64,000 bases of DNA from JAMHWF01 sp035911095 (GTDB taxonomy: Bacteria > Pseudomonadota > Gammaproteobacteria > Burkholderiales > Burkholderiaceae_C), in contig JAMHWF010000023.1 in NCBI GenBank assembly GCA_035911095.1, positions 91,945-155,944 on the forward strand, given 5' to 3'. This document shows, one piece after another, positions 1 through 8,133 of this stretch (position 1 is the first letter of the stretch; each line of letters begins with the position of its first letter). The notes under the pieces are model-generated. The model ran no database searches. It had not been told where the DNA came from and worked only from the letters and a program-made list of their open reading frames with translations. The position numbers and the translations under genes are program-made.

Positions 1-117
1 GCGGTGAAGTCCGAGGGCGAGGCGACCACCGTCTCGGTGCTCGACGCCCAGGGGGCACCCGAGGCCGGCCCGAACGGCAAGCGCATCGTCGACCAGCTGG
101 TGCGCGAGCTGCGCTGA
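1..117 (+). CDS. bamC: C-terminal end of BamC-like outer membrane assembly lipoprotein (partial)
   Basis: Only the last 38 codons of an open frame are present, ending in TGA at 115-117. The peptide contains VSVLDAQG and ends RIVDQLVRELR, which matches my memory of the C-terminus of betaproteobacterial BamC (NlpB), a lipoprotein of the BAM complex that inserts beta-barrels in the outer membrane. The next gene starts 19 nt later on the same strand and encodes a metallo-beta-lactamase-fold hydrolase, a pairing common in Burkholderiales. The signal peptide, lipobox and main domains lie outside the window, so the call rests on a short tail and on context. Confidence 0.6.
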   Translation, partial: AVKSEGEATTVSVLDAQGAPEAGPNGKRIVDQLVRELR

Positions 118-136
118 CGACCCCGCGCCCGCGCCG

Positions 137-925
137 ATGTTGCGCCTGTGCAGCCTCGGCAGCGGCAGCAGCGGCAACGCGACGCTGATCGAATCGCGCA
201 GCCTGCTCGGCACGACACGGTTGCTCATCGATTGCGGCTGGTCGCTGCGCGAGGTCGAGGCGCGGCTGCTGCGCGCCGGTGTCGAGCCGGCGGCGGTCGA
301 CGCGATCTTCATCACCCATGAGCACGGCGACCATGTCGGCAGCGCGCTGGCCTTCGCGCGGCGCCACGGCGCGGCGCTCTGGACCAGCCGCGGCACCTGG
401 CGCGCGATGGTCGACCTCGACGCCGCACCGCGCGAGCCGGTGCCGCACTTCGCGCGCGACGGCGACCGCCTCGCGATCGGCGACCTCGAGCTGCGCCCCT
501 TCACCGTCCCGCACGATGCGGCCGAGCCGCTGCAGCTGACGATCGGCGACGGCCAGCATCGCATCGGCGTGCTGACCGACGCCGGCATCTCGACGCCGCA
601 CCTGCTGCGCCAGCTGCAGGGCTGCGAGGCGCTGGTGCTGGAGTGCAACCACGACCGGCAGATGCTCGCGGCATCGAGCTACCCGCCGATGCTGAAGGCG
701 CGCATCGCCTCGCGCCACGGCCACCTGGCCAACGACGTCTCGGCCGAGATCCTCGCCGCCTGCCGCCACGACCGCCTTCGCCATCTGGTGGCGGCCCACC
801 TCAGCGAGCGCAACAACACCCCGGCGCTGGCCTCGGCGGCCCTGGCCGCGGTGCTCGGCGCCTCGGCGCACGAGATCATCGTCGCCGACCCGCAGCGCGG
901 CTTCGACTGGCTTTCGCTCGGCTGA
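137..925 (+). CDS. MBL-fold metallo-hydrolase, WalJ/YycJ type
   Basis: This 262-residue cytoplasmic protein has the metallo-beta-lactamase fold. The metal motif HEHGDH is at residues 61-66, after the family-typical start LCSLGSGSSGN. Further metal-ligand candidates are the His of VPHDAAEP, the ECNHD segment and the His of VAAHLSERN. Family members are binuclear-metal hydrolases or phosphodiesterases. The WalJ/YycJ branch has been linked to DNA processing and cell-wall regulation, but its substrate is not settled. The ATG at 137 is the first in frame and lies just after bamC, so the two are probably co-transcribed. The fold is certain; the substrate is unknown. Confidence 0.85.
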   Translation: MLRLCSLGSGSSGNATLIESRSLLGTTRLLIDCGWSLREVEARLLRAGVEPAAVDAIFITHEHGDHVGSALAFARRHGAALWTSRGTWRAMVDLDAAPREPVPHFARDGDRLAIGDLELRPFTVPHDAAEPLQLTIGDGQHRIGVLTDAGISTPHLLRQLQGCEALVLECNHDRQMLAASSYPPMLKARIASRHGHLANDVSAEILAACRHDRLRHLVAAHLSERNNTPALASAALAAVLGASAHEIIVADPQRGFDWLSLG

Positions 926-951
926 CGGGACACGCCCGGCCTGGCCCCGCG

Positions 952-994
952 CCGGAGCATGACATTTCGCATGATCCGGCTGGGGCGCCCCAGC
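952..994. terminator. Two adjacent inverted repeats between the MBL hydrolase and the GGDEF-EAL gene
   Basis: A 10-bp imperfect repeat (CCGGAGCATG with CATGATCCGG, one mismatch, 8-nt loop) spans 952-979. It is followed directly by a perfect repeat, GCTGGGG-CG-CCCCAGC, at 979-994. Neither is followed by a T-tract. The pair may act as a weak terminator or mRNA-stability element in this 138-nt gap. Confidence 0.3.
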
Positions 995-1063
995 ATGGTG
1001 CTCAAGCGCGGGGCAGCGCTGCCGTTAGCAATCAGGCGCTGCTGCCTGGACCGCCACTAACGC

Positions 1064-3496
1064 ATGAGCATTCCGCCCCAAGGCCTGCTTCGGCGCGCCA
1101 CCGACACCGCTCGCATCTACTTCCGCGCCTACGACGCCAACGCGGCGGAAGCCGCGCAGTTCCGCGCCCGCCAGATCCAGGCGACGATGGCGCTGACGCC
1201 GATCGCGATGGTGATCAACATGCTGAACGCGGCGATCCTGTCGGCGGTGCTCTGGGGGCAGGCTTCCCACGTGCTGTTGTCGCTCTGGTCGCTGACGGTG
1301 TTCTTCGTCGCCGCGGCCGGCCTGTACAGCTGGGTCCAGTCGGCGCGGCGCCCGCGCCGCAACGCGGCATCGATACGCGGCATCCGGCGCGCCGTCGGCT
1401 GGGCCGCGGCACTGGGCGTGATCTGGGCCTTGCCGCCGGCGCTGATGCTGCCGGAACTCGACGCCGGCGGGCGCTTCGTCGTCGGCATGGTCACCACCGG
1501 GATGATCTGCGCCGGCGGCTTCGCGTTGTCCAGCGTGCCCGGGGCCGCGACCACCTACGTGCTGATCCTCACCTCGGGCGCGGCCATCGGGCTGCTGCGC
1601 GGGCCTTCCGACGCACCGATCGGTGTGAGCCTGCTCCTGCTCGCCTATTCGGCGACGGTCGTCTACGCGGTCTGGGTCCACGCGAAGATCCTCGGGGCAC
1701 GCCTGGTGGCCGAGGCCCAGGCCGACCGCCAGAGCGAGGTCATCGGCCTGCTGCTGCGCGACTTCGAGGACCATGCCAGCGACCTGCTCTGGGAGCTCGA
1801 CGCCCATGGCCGCTTCGCCCATGTCTCGCAGCGCCTGGCCGACGCGCTGGCACTGCCCGCCTCGCGGCTGCGCCGGCTGCGCGCCTCGATGGTGCTCGCC
1901 AAGGCGGTGCCGGCCAGCGAGGACGCGGTGGCGCACTGGCAGCGGCTGCAGGAGCTGGTCGAGAAGCGGGCGCCTTTCCGCGACTGCGTGGTCACGCTGA
2001 ACCAGGGGCAGGAGCCGCAGTGGTGGTCGCTGAGCGCGCGCCCGCTGTTCGACGGGGCGGGCCGCTTCCAGGGCTGGCGCGGCGTCGCGGCCGACATCAC
2101 CGACAAGCAGCTGGCGCACCACCGGCTGCGCTGGATGGCGCACTACGACGCGCTGACCGGCCTGGTGAACCGCAGCCAGTTCCACGAGACCCTGGGCAAC
2201 GCGCTCGAGGCCTGCCGCCACCAGGGCCGCCCGCTGGCCGTCATCGCCTTCGACGTCGACGGCTTCAAGCAGGTCAACGACAACCAGGGCCATGCGGCCG
2301 GCGACGCGCTGCTGCGCGAGGTCGGCACCCGGCTGTGCGCGACCGCCCGACGCGGCTACACCGTGGCCCGCCTCGGGGGCGACGAATTCATGATGCTCGT
2401 CGACGACGCGGCCGACGAGGCGCAGGTGCGCCCCCTGCTCGACCGTCTGCTCGACGCGCTGTCCGAGCCCTGCACGCTGGCGAACGGCTCGTCGCTGGTG
2501 GTGCGGGCCAGCATGGGGGTGGCCTTCGCGCCGGTGCACGGTGAGGACATCGACACCCTGATGCACCACGCCGACATCGCGCTCTACGCGGCCAAGCGCA
2601 GCGGCGGCCAGCAGGCCTGCATCTTCCACCCGGCACTGGCAGACGCGGACCGGCGCCGCAGCACGATCGAACAGGCGCTGCGCGGCGCGCTGGCGCGCGA
2701 CGAATTCCATCTCGTCTTCCAGCCGCAGGTCGGCGCGGACAGCTGGCGCGTCGGCGGCTTCGAGGCGCTGCTGCGCTGGCGCCATCCGGAGCTCGGCGAG
2801 GTGTCGCCGGTCGAGTTCGTACCGGTCGCCGAGCGCGCCGGTCTGATGATCGAGATCGGCCGCTGGGTGCTGGCCGAGGCCTGCCGCGTCGCGGCGCAGT
2901 GGCCGCGCGGGATCAAGGTGGCGATCAACATCTCGGCGACGCAACTCGGCGACGGCGCCTTCGTCGAGTCGGTCCAGGCGGCGACGCAGGCCCTGCCGCC
3001 GGAGCGCGTCGAGCTCGAGATCACCGAGTCCTCGCTCATCGACGACCCTGAGCGTGCGGTCGCCATGCTCAACGCGCTGCGCGACCGCGGCTTCCGCATC
3101 GCCCTCGACGACTTCGGCACCGGCTACTCTGCGCTCGGCTACCTGCGCCGCTTCCCTTTCGACAGCCTGAAGATCGACCGCAGCTTCGTGCGAGACCTCG
3201 CCACCCAGCGCGACACGCAGGCGATCGTCGACTCGATCCTCGGCATGGCGCGCGCGCTGCGCATGGCCACGATCGCCGAAGGGATCGAGTCGACCCACGA
3301 AGCCGAACTGCTGCGCAGTCGCGGCTGCGGCTCGCTGCAGGGCTACCTGATCAGCAGGCCGCTGCGGGCCGAGGCGGTGCTGCCCTTCCTGCAGCGCTGG
3401 AACCTGCGACATGGCCTCACCGAGACGCGGCTCGCCGCCCCGCGCTTCGTGCCGTCCGACGTCGTGCCGATCGAGCCCGTGCCGACCCAGGTCTGA
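1064..3496 (+). CDS. Membrane-anchored PAS-GGDEF-EAL cyclic-di-GMP protein
   Basis: This 810-residue protein combines diguanylate cyclase and phosphodiesterase domains. Residues about 40-215 hold roughly six hydrophobic segments, a MASE-like membrane sensor region. A PAS-like domain follows (about 225-345). The GGDEF domain has an intact active-site motif GGDEF at 438-442. The EAL domain has an intact EAL at 567-569, with the DDFGTGYS loop and the KIDRSF strand downstream. Both catalytic signatures are present, so it could make and degrade cyclic di-GMP; which activity dominates cannot be read from sequence. No cognate partner is adjacent. The ATG at 1064 has no strong Shine-Dalgarno sequence, but the frame and N-terminal topology fit it. 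A hairpin lies downstream at 3558-3577. Confidence 0.93.
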   Translation: MSIPPQGLLRRATDTARIYFRAYDANAAEAAQFRARQIQATMALTPIAMVINMLNAAILSAVLWGQASHVLLSLWSLTVFFVAAAGLYSWVQSARRPRRNAASIRGIRRAVGWAAALGVIWALPPALMLPELDAGGRFVVGMVTTGMICAGGFALSSVPGAATTYVLILTSGAAIGLLRGPSDAPIGVSLLLLAYSATVVYAVWVHAKILGARLVAEAQADRQSEVIGLLLRDFEDHASDLLWELDAHGRFAHVSQRLADALALPASRLRRLRASMVLAKAVPASEDAVAHWQRLQELVEKRAPFRDCVVTLNQGQEPQWWSLSARPLFDGAGRFQGWRGVAADITDKQLAHHRLRWMAHYDALTGLVNRSQFHETLGNALEACRHQGRPLAVIAFDVDGFKQVNDNQGHAAGDALLREVGTRLCATARRGYTVARLGGDEFMMLVDDAADEAQVRPLLDRLLDALSEPCTLANGSSLVVRASMGVAFAPVHGEDIDTLMHHADIALYAAKRSGGQQACIFHPALADADRRRSTIEQALRGALARDEFHLVFQPQVGADSWRVGGFEALLRWRHPELGEVSPVEFVPVAERAGLMIEIGRWVLAEACRVAAQWPRGIKVAINISATQLGDGAFVESVQAATQALPPERVELEITESSLIDDPERAVAMLNALRDRGFRIALDDFGTGYSALGYLRRFPFDSLKIDRSFVRDLATQRDTQAIVDSILGMARALRMATIAEGIESTHEAELLRSRGCGSLQGYLISRPLRAEAVLPFLQRWNLRHGLTETRLAAPRFVPSDVVPIEPVPTQV

Positions 3497-3557
3497 CCCT
3501 CGGCGCCGCCTGCCGCCGGCCGGCGGCCATCCGGAAGGCGGCGCCCCGGAAACGAAC

Positions 3558-3577
3558 AAGCCGCCCGAAGGCGGCTT
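3558..3577. terminator. Bidirectional hairpin terminator between convergent genes
   Basis: A perfect 8-bp stem (AAGCCGCC with GGCGGCTT) closes a CGAA loop, which reads as a UUCG tetraloop on the minus strand. It lies 61 nt after the GGDEF-EAL stop and 32 nt after the end of the minus-strand lipoprotein gene. The following minus-strand bases are only moderately T-rich. Confidence 0.65.
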
Positions 3578-3609
3578 GCTTGATCGAGGCCCTCAGCGAG
3601 GACCTGGGG

Positions 3610-3921
3610 TCACTGCTTCAGCGCCGAGGCGGCCGAGGCGGCTGCCGACGCGGCAGCACCGGCGGCGCTCGCCGCGGCGTTGGTGGCTGCAGCCGCCGCG
3701 GAGGCAGCGGCATCGCCGGCAGAGCTGACCGCACCCGAAGCTGCGTCAATCGCCGACGAGGTCGCTGCCGAGGCGGCCTGGGCGGCCGAATCAGCAGCCG
3801 AGGCGGCGGCGGACGCGGCCTGAGCGGCGGGCTCGGAGACCGATGCCGGCACGTTCTCCTTGCTGCAACCGGCCAGGGCGACCATCGCGACCATCGAAGC
3901 GATCAGGAACGGGTTCTTCAT
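3610..3921 (-). CDS. Small Ala/Ser-rich lipoprotein
   Basis: This 103-residue protein starts with a lipoprotein signal peptide (MKNPFLIASMVAMVALAGC) whose lipobox LAGC puts the acylated Cys at residue 19. The mature part is almost entirely Ala and Ser with regularly spaced Asp residues (motifs such as ASAADSAAQAAS). This low-complexity pattern favours long amphipathic helix or coiled coil, loosely like Lpp or YgdI-type surface lipoproteins. A Shine-Dalgarno-like GGAAAGA lies 7 nt before the ATG at 3921, which supports the start. It is transcribed alone, with its own upstream gap and the 3558-3577 hairpin behind it. A structural or stress-related envelope role is a guess. The same DNA is open in other frames because of its low complexity, but only this frame carries a signal peptide. 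Confidence 0.8.
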   Translation of the reverse strand: MKNPFLIASMVAMVALAGCSKENVPASVSEPAAQAASAAASAADSAAQAASAATSSAIDAASGAVSSAGDAAASAAAAATNAAASAAGAAASAAASAASALKQ

Positions 3922-4069
3922 GTGTCTTTCCTCAATTCGTCGGCAAAGCCGAAGGTTGACGAGGGCGGCGGCTCATGTGTGGTGGTCCGGGCGCCCGCGT
4001 AGGGTGCAATGGGCCCCAACGGCCGCCAAAACCCCAGCCAAGCATTTTAGCCGGGCCGGGGTCAGGCCC

Positions 4070-4618
4070 TCACAGCCCGAGGGTGCTGGCGGGAAACCCT
4101 TCCACGGACTGTTGCACGATCGCGTCAACAGCCTCCCGCGCCCGGATCATGTCACCCGGCTGCCACGAAATGCTGCCGCGGTGGCGCAGCGGGTCCACGA
4201 CGCGCACCACCACCCGCTCGGGCGCCAGCAGCAGGACCGGCAGGCGCTCGCGCTCGACGGTCTCGGCGACGACCCGGCACTCGACCACATGCGCCCACTG
4301 GCGCCGGAACTGGACCCAGCGCGGGTGGCGCCGGCCGACCTCGTCGAAGCTCGACGCCAGCACCGTCAGGCGGCGGTGCGCCTTCGCCCAGCGCTCGAGC
4401 GCCTCGACGACGGCCCGCTCGCCGATCGGCCAGTCGGCGTAGTCGGCATCGCACCACCACAGCTCGCGGCAGCCGTGGTCGGCGGCAAAGGCGATCGCCT
4501 CGCGCAGCGCCTGCTGGCAGTCGAGGCGCGAGGCGAAGGCCAGGGAGGCCGGCAGCTCGTCGGCGGCACCGGGCGACGCGGCCCGCGCGGCGGAGGAAGG
4601 CAGGGGGTCAGTCGGCAT
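4070..4618 (-). CDS. Conserved hypothetical protein overlapping the RoxA-type oxygenase gene
   Basis: This 182-residue protein has no signal peptide or membrane segment. The ATG at 4618 lies inside the last codons of the upstream oxygenase gene (11-nt overlap), which implies translational coupling. It opens with a disordered Ala/Pro/Ser-rich stretch. A compact domain of about 150 residues follows, with CQQALREAIAFA, RELWWCDADYADWPIG, TVLASSFDEVGRRH and a C-terminal GSISWQPGDMIRARE segment. The layout resembles the phospholipase-D-like DUF7931 group often found next to GNAT or oxygenase genes, but I see no clear HxK(x4)D motif, so I leave the function open. The frame could run further upstream to 4876, but that part is antisense-free coding of the oxygenase in another frame. 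Confidence 0.7.
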   Translation of the reverse strand: MPTDPLPSSAARAASPGAADELPASLAFASRLDCQQALREAIAFAADHGCRELWWCDADYADWPIGERAVVEALERWAKAHRRLTVLASSFDEVGRRHPRWVQFRRQWAHVVECRVVAETVERERLPVLLLAPERVVVRVVDPLRHRGSISWQPGDMIRAREAVDAIVQQSVEGFPASTLGL

Positions 4619-5849
4619 CGTGGTTTTCGTCCTCGTCCAGCGGTAGTGCATGCATCCAGCCCGCCGCACACCAGGCGGCCAGCGCCGACAGCAGCGCCTC
4701 GCTCGCCCGGCCGAGCCGGCGCGGGCCGAGGCGCCGGCGGTCGGCCAGCTCGCGCAGCGCCCGCCCGTCGGCACCGGCGCAGCGCCAGGCCTCGCCGTTG
4801 AGGTAGACGAAGCGATCGTCGTAAAGCATGCGGCTGCGGCGGTCGAGCACGACGCCGCCCCGCGGCGCGGCGACATCGCGGGTCGCGGCGCGGCTGCGGC
4901 GCGCGCGAGGCGGCGGTGGCGGGTCGAAGCGCACGCCCGGCTTCGGCTCGCTCAGCACCTCGCCGAGCGCCTGCGCCAGGCTGTCCGGCTGAGCAAACAG
5001 GCGTCGCACCGCCTCGACGGCAAAGGCCTGCAGCGGCGGGGGGATGCGCGCCGGCGTGGTCGTCGCCGGCTGGCGCGGGTCGGCATAGCGCAGCGCGCCA
5101 CCCGGGTCGTCGTCCCCGTCGACCTCGTCGGCGACGGCGTCCTCGGCCGCGTCGATGACGGCGCGCAGCACTTCGGCGCCGAGCGCCGCGCGGGTGCTGG
5201 CGCGAAAGCCGATCGAGCAGGTCATGCAGGCACCTTCGGCGACGCCGTCATGCGCCCAGTGCGGCGGCAGGTAGAGCATGTCGCCCGGCTCGAGCAGCCA
5301 TTCGGACTCGGGCTCGAAGCGGCTCAGGATGCGCAGCGGCGCGTCGGGCAGGCAGGCCCTCCCGTCGGGACCGCCGGGCCGGCCGACGCGCCAGCGCCGC
5401 TTTCCCTCCACCTGCAGCAGGAAGACGTCGTACGAATCGACATGCGGGCCGACCCCGCCGCCGTCGCTGGCATAGGACAGCATCAGGTCGTCGAGCCGCG
5501 CGTCGGGCACGAAGCGGAAGGCGGCGAGCAGTTCGTGCGCGGCCTGCACGTGCAGGTCCAGGCCCTGCACGAGCAGGGTCCAGCCGGGGCGACGCAGCGG
5601 CGGCAGGCCGCGCCGCGGCAGCGGGCCGTGGCGCAGGCGCCAGCGGCCAGCCTCGTGCGTGACCAGGCGCGACTCGACGTCGTCGCGTGCGGCCAGGTCG
5701 AACAGCGCCTCGCGCGAAACCGGCGCTGCGACGCCCGGCAGCGCCTGACGCACGAGCAGCGGGCGCTTGTGCCAGTGGCGCCGCATGAAGGCCGCGGGCG
5801 TGAGACCGCCGAGCAGCGGTGTGGGCTGGTCCGGATCCATCATGCGCAT
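4608..5849 (-). CDS. roxA: JmjC/cupin ribosomal oxygenase, RoxA (YcfD) type
   Basis: This 413-residue protein is a 2-oxoglutarate/Fe(II) oxygenase of the cupin-like JmjC family. Family members such as E. coli YcfD/RoxA hydroxylate an arginine of ribosomal protein L16. The iron triad is visible: His136 and Asp138 in GPHVDSYD, and the distal His200 in PPHWAHDG. GKRRWRVG supplies conserved core residues. The N-terminal segment (HWHKRPLLVRQA) is typical of the group. A C-terminal dimerisation and winged-helix region completes the usual length of about 370-410. Three ATG codons (5849, 5843, 5840) compete as starts. The downstream hypothetical gene overlaps its stop. The divergent slyD-like gene starts 71 nt away, so a shared promoter region is likely. 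Confidence 0.88.
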   Translation of the reverse strand: MRMMDPDQPTPLLGGLTPAAFMRRHWHKRPLLVRQALPGVAAPVSREALFDLAARDDVESRLVTHEAGRWRLRHGPLPRRGLPPLRRPGWTLLVQGLDLHVQAAHELLAAFRFVPDARLDDLMLSYASDGGGVGPHVDSYDVFLLQVEGKRRWRVGRPGGPDGRACLPDAPLRILSRFEPESEWLLEPGDMLYLPPHWAHDGVAEGACMTCSIGFRASTRAALGAEVLRAVIDAAEDAVADEVDGDDDPGGALRYADPRQPATTTPARIPPPLQAFAVEAVRRLFAQPDSLAQALGEVLSEPKPGVRFDPPPPPRARRSRAATRDVAAPRGGVVLDRRSRMLYDDRFVYLNGEAWRCAGADGRALRELADRRRLGPRRLGRASEALLSALAAWCAAGWMHALPLDEDENHDAD

Positions 5850-5920
5850 TGTCGGTGCGCGCCGGGCAACACCGGCCGGCCCCTGCGCGACACGGCGCGC
5901 GGCCGTGAGATCATCCCCCG

Positions 5921-6442
5921 ATGCAGATCATCGCCCCCTGTGTCGTGAGCCTCACCTGGCAGCTCGAGAATGCCCAGGGCCAGCTGCTCGACACACTCGA
6001 CGAGCCGGTCGAGTTCTTCTTCGGCGGCGAGGATCTGCTCGCGAAGGTCGAGGAGGTTCTGGTCGAGCAACTGCCCGGCTACACCACCCGCGTGCAGCTC
6101 GAGCCCGAGCACGCCTTCGGCCCCTACGATCCGGCGCTGGTCTGCTTCGAGGACCGGGCGATCTTTCCGGAACAGGTCGAGCCGGGCATGCAGTTCGAAG
6201 GCCTGCCCGAAGGCGCCGCGACGGCGGGCATGCCGCGCGACGCGATCTATACCGTCACCGAGGTCTATCCGGAGCACGTCGTGCTCGACGGGAACCATCC
6301 GCTGGCCGGCATGGCCTTGCGCCTGACGCTGAAGGTCGAGGACGTGCGCGAAGCGACCGAGGACGAGATCGCCGCCGGCTCGGTGGGCGTCCCGGCCATC
6401 TCGGTGATGGGCGGCTTGCCGCCCCCCTCCCAGCGCCACTGA
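5921..6442 (+). CDS. SlyD-like FKBP-type peptidyl-prolyl isomerase
   Basis: This 173-residue cytoplasmic FKBP has the SlyD layout. The N-terminal FKBP half contains VSLTWQLENAQGQLLDT and EFFFGG. An inserted chaperone (IF) flap covers about residues 70-125 (ALVCFEDRAIFPEQVEPG). The FKBP half resumes at NHPLAGMALRLTLKV. Family members catalyse proline cis-trans isomerisation and chaperone folding. It lacks the long His/Cys-rich metal-binding tail of E. coli SlyD and ends with a short Pro-rich tail, so a nickel-storage role is unlikely. The gene converges on the minus-strand MarR gene 100 nt downstream and diverges from roxA. Confidence 0.85.
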   Translation: MQIIAPCVVSLTWQLENAQGQLLDTLDEPVEFFFGGEDLLAKVEEVLVEQLPGYTTRVQLEPEHAFGPYDPALVCFEDRAIFPEQVEPGMQFEGLPEGAATAGMPRDAIYTVTEVYPEHVVLDGNHPLAGMALRLTLKVEDVREATEDEIAAGSVGVPAISVMGGLPPPSQRH

Positions 6443-6542
6443 GCCGGATCGCCGCCGGCGCGGCGCGGCCGGTGCCGCGGCCCGCTCCTTCCGGCTCCTT
6501 TCGATCTCGCCCGCGGGAGCGGCGCGTCGAGGACCGCTCGCG

Positions 6543-7070
6543 CTAGGCACCGTCGCGCCGCAGCGCGAGCTTCTGCAGCAGCTCGGCCAGGATCGCGCGC
6601 TCGCCGGCGCTGAGGTGGGCGAAGGCCTCGCCCTCGGCCGCGACCAGGGCCCGGGTCGCCTGCGCCGCCAGTTCGGCGCCCTCGTCGGTCGGGTGCAATT
6701 CGCGCTCGCGGCGGTCGGTCAGGCTCGGTTCGCGCACGACGAGGCCGCGCTTGGCCAGGCGGTCGATCCAGAAGGTGATGTTGGCCGGCGTCACGGCCAG
6801 CATCTCGGCCAGGCGCGCGGACGACAGGCCCGGGCTCTCGCGCACCACGGCCAGGATCGTGTACTCGACCGGGCGCAGTGCCATCTGCTCGCCGACCTCG
6901 CGCGCGAACACGCCGTTCGCGGCGGTCGAGGCCTGCGCGAGCAGATAGCCGAGCACGCCAGAGAGCAGCGGCGCCCCGGTCGTGGCGGCGGCGGATCGGG
7001 CGGGCGCGGCGTCGGGCGGCGGCACCCCGACCGAGGCGGCCGGGGCGCGGGGGGATCGTCTCGTGGGCAT
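6543..7070 (-). CDS. MarR-family regulator, probable repressor of the hydroxycinnamate operon
   Basis: This regulator of about 175 residues has the winged-helix MarR core: LRPVEYTILAVV, the recognition-helix region LAEMLAVTPANITFWIDRL and the wing (VREPSLTDRRERELHPTDEG). A Pro/Ala-rich N-terminal stretch precedes the core. The ATG at 7070 gives a normal family length; the frame stays open to 7151, so a longer form is possible. It is divergent from the enoyl-CoA hydratase gene across an AT-rich gap. MarR repressors in this position in ferulate and p-coumarate clusters (CouR, FerC) respond to hydroxycinnamoyl-CoA, and the same role is inferred here from context alone. Confidence 0.85.
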   Translation of the reverse strand: MPTRRSPRAPAASVGVPPPDAAPARSAAATTGAPLLSGVLGYLLAQASTAANGVFAREVGEQMALRPVEYTILAVVRESPGLSSARLAEMLAVTPANITFWIDRLAKRGLVVREPSLTDRRERELHPTDEGAELAAQATRALVAAEGEAFAHLSAGERAILAELLQKLALRRDGA

Positions 7071-7245
7071 CGGCCATTGTTGCCGAGCACCAGCCCGGGA
7101 CCTCGCCGCGGGGCCCCGGAGCAACGACAGGAGGCTTCTGAGTTGCTTCATGTTTGAAAGTATTACAGATGCTATCTAGGGTTTTCATGGGTGTCTGTTC
7201 TTCTTTTTAGTTCATACATTGAAGCATATCGACACGGAGACGCTC
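7071..7245. promoter_or_regulatory. Divergent AT-rich control region between the marR gene and the hydratase operon
   Basis: The stretch from about 7140 to 7235 is strikingly AT-rich for this genome. It holds an inverted pair TGCTTCATGT (about 7144-7153) and ACATTGAAGCA (about 7216-7226), and a spaced TGAAA...TTTTCA pair between them. These are reasonable MarR operator candidates. The hydratase ATG at 7246 is preceded by GGAGA with suitable spacing. I do not assign exact -35 and -10 boxes. Confidence 0.5.
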
Positions 7246-8028
7246 ATGACCCACGCCGCCCAGGACCTGCTCGCGGTCGAACACCGCGAGGCCATCACCC
7301 ACATCCGCCTGACCCGCCCGGCCAAGCGCAACGCGCTCAACGACGCACTGATCCAGCAGTTGCATGCCACCTTCGTGACCCTGCCCGAGGCCACGCGCGT
7401 CGCCGTGCTCAGCGGCGAAGGCGCGCACTTCTGCGCCGGGCTCGACCTGTCGGAGGTCACCGAGCGCAACGTCGCCGAAGGCATCCTGCATTCGCGCATG
7501 TGGCACGCGGCGTTCGAGCAGATCCAGTTCGGCCGCGTGCCGGTGATCAGCGTGCTGCACGGGGCGGTCGTCGGCGGTGGCCTCGAGCTGGCCAGCTCGA
7601 CCCACATCCGCGTCGCCGAGAAGAGCAGCTTCTACGGCCTGCCCGAAGGCACGCGCGGCCTCTTCCTCGGCGGCGGCGGCTCGGCCCGCGTGCCGCGCCT
7701 GGTCGGCACCGCCCTCGTCACCGACATGATGCTGACCGGCCGTGTACTCGACGCCGAGGAAGGCCGCCAGGCCGGCCTCTCGCAGTACCTGGTCGAGGAC
7801 GGCCAGGGCATCGCGAAAGCGATGGAACTGGCCGCGAAGGTCGCGAAGAACGCCCCGCTGTCGAACTTCGCGATCACCCAGGCCCTGCCCCGCATCGGCG
7901 ACCTGTCGCAGCCCGACGGCCTCTTCGTCGAGTCGCTGATGGCTGCGATCGCCCAGGGAGACGAGGCCGCCAAGCAGCGTGTGCGCGCCTTCCTCGAAGG
8001 CAAGGCGGCCAAGGTCCGCAAGGCCTAG
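7246..8028 (+). CDS. Enoyl-CoA hydratase/crotonase, first gene of the hydroxycinnamate operon
   Basis: This 260-residue crotonase-superfamily protein has RPAKRNALND, the oxyanion-hole segments FCAGLDLSEV and GAVVGGGLELASS, and a catalytic loop around LPEGTRGLFLGGGG. Members hydrate the double bond of enoyl-CoA thioesters. Its context suggests hydration of feruloyl- or coumaroyl-CoA. It is not an obvious copy of hydroxycinnamoyl-CoA hydratase-lyase (HCHL/Ech), whose signature WGIPPGN region I do not find. I therefore prefer a hydratase whose product is oxidised by the SDR two genes on. The ATG at 7246 has GGAGA upstream; the frame also reaches a weaker TTG at 7219. Confidence 0.85.
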   Translation: MTHAAQDLLAVEHREAITHIRLTRPAKRNALNDALIQQLHATFVTLPEATRVAVLSGEGAHFCAGLDLSEVTERNVAEGILHSRMWHAAFEQIQFGRVPVISVLHGAVVGGGLELASSTHIRVAEKSSFYGLPEGTRGLFLGGGGSARVPRLVGTALVTDMMLTGRVLDAEEGRQAGLSQYLVEDGQGIAKAMELAAKVAKNAPLSNFAITQALPRIGDLSQPDGLFVESLMAAIAQGDEAAKQRVRAFLEGKAAKVRKA

Positions 8029-8133
8029 CTCCCGCCCCGGTTCCCTTCCCCGCGGCCCGGGCATCGGGCCGACCCCACTTCTGCTGGCGCGCCCCGCAGG
8101 CCCGTCAGCGACCCCCTCGGACCAGGAGAAGAC

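Noticed and set aside
1025..3559. 844-codon minus-strand frame opposite the GGDEF-EAL gene
   Set aside because: Antisense shadow. The plus strand has intact GGDEF and EAL motifs.
7246..8028. Assignment of the crotonase as feruloyl-CoA hydratase/lyase (vanillin-forming)
   Set aside because: The typical WGIPPGN segment is not found, and an SDR dehydrogenase and amidohydrolase in the operon favour a beta-oxidative route.
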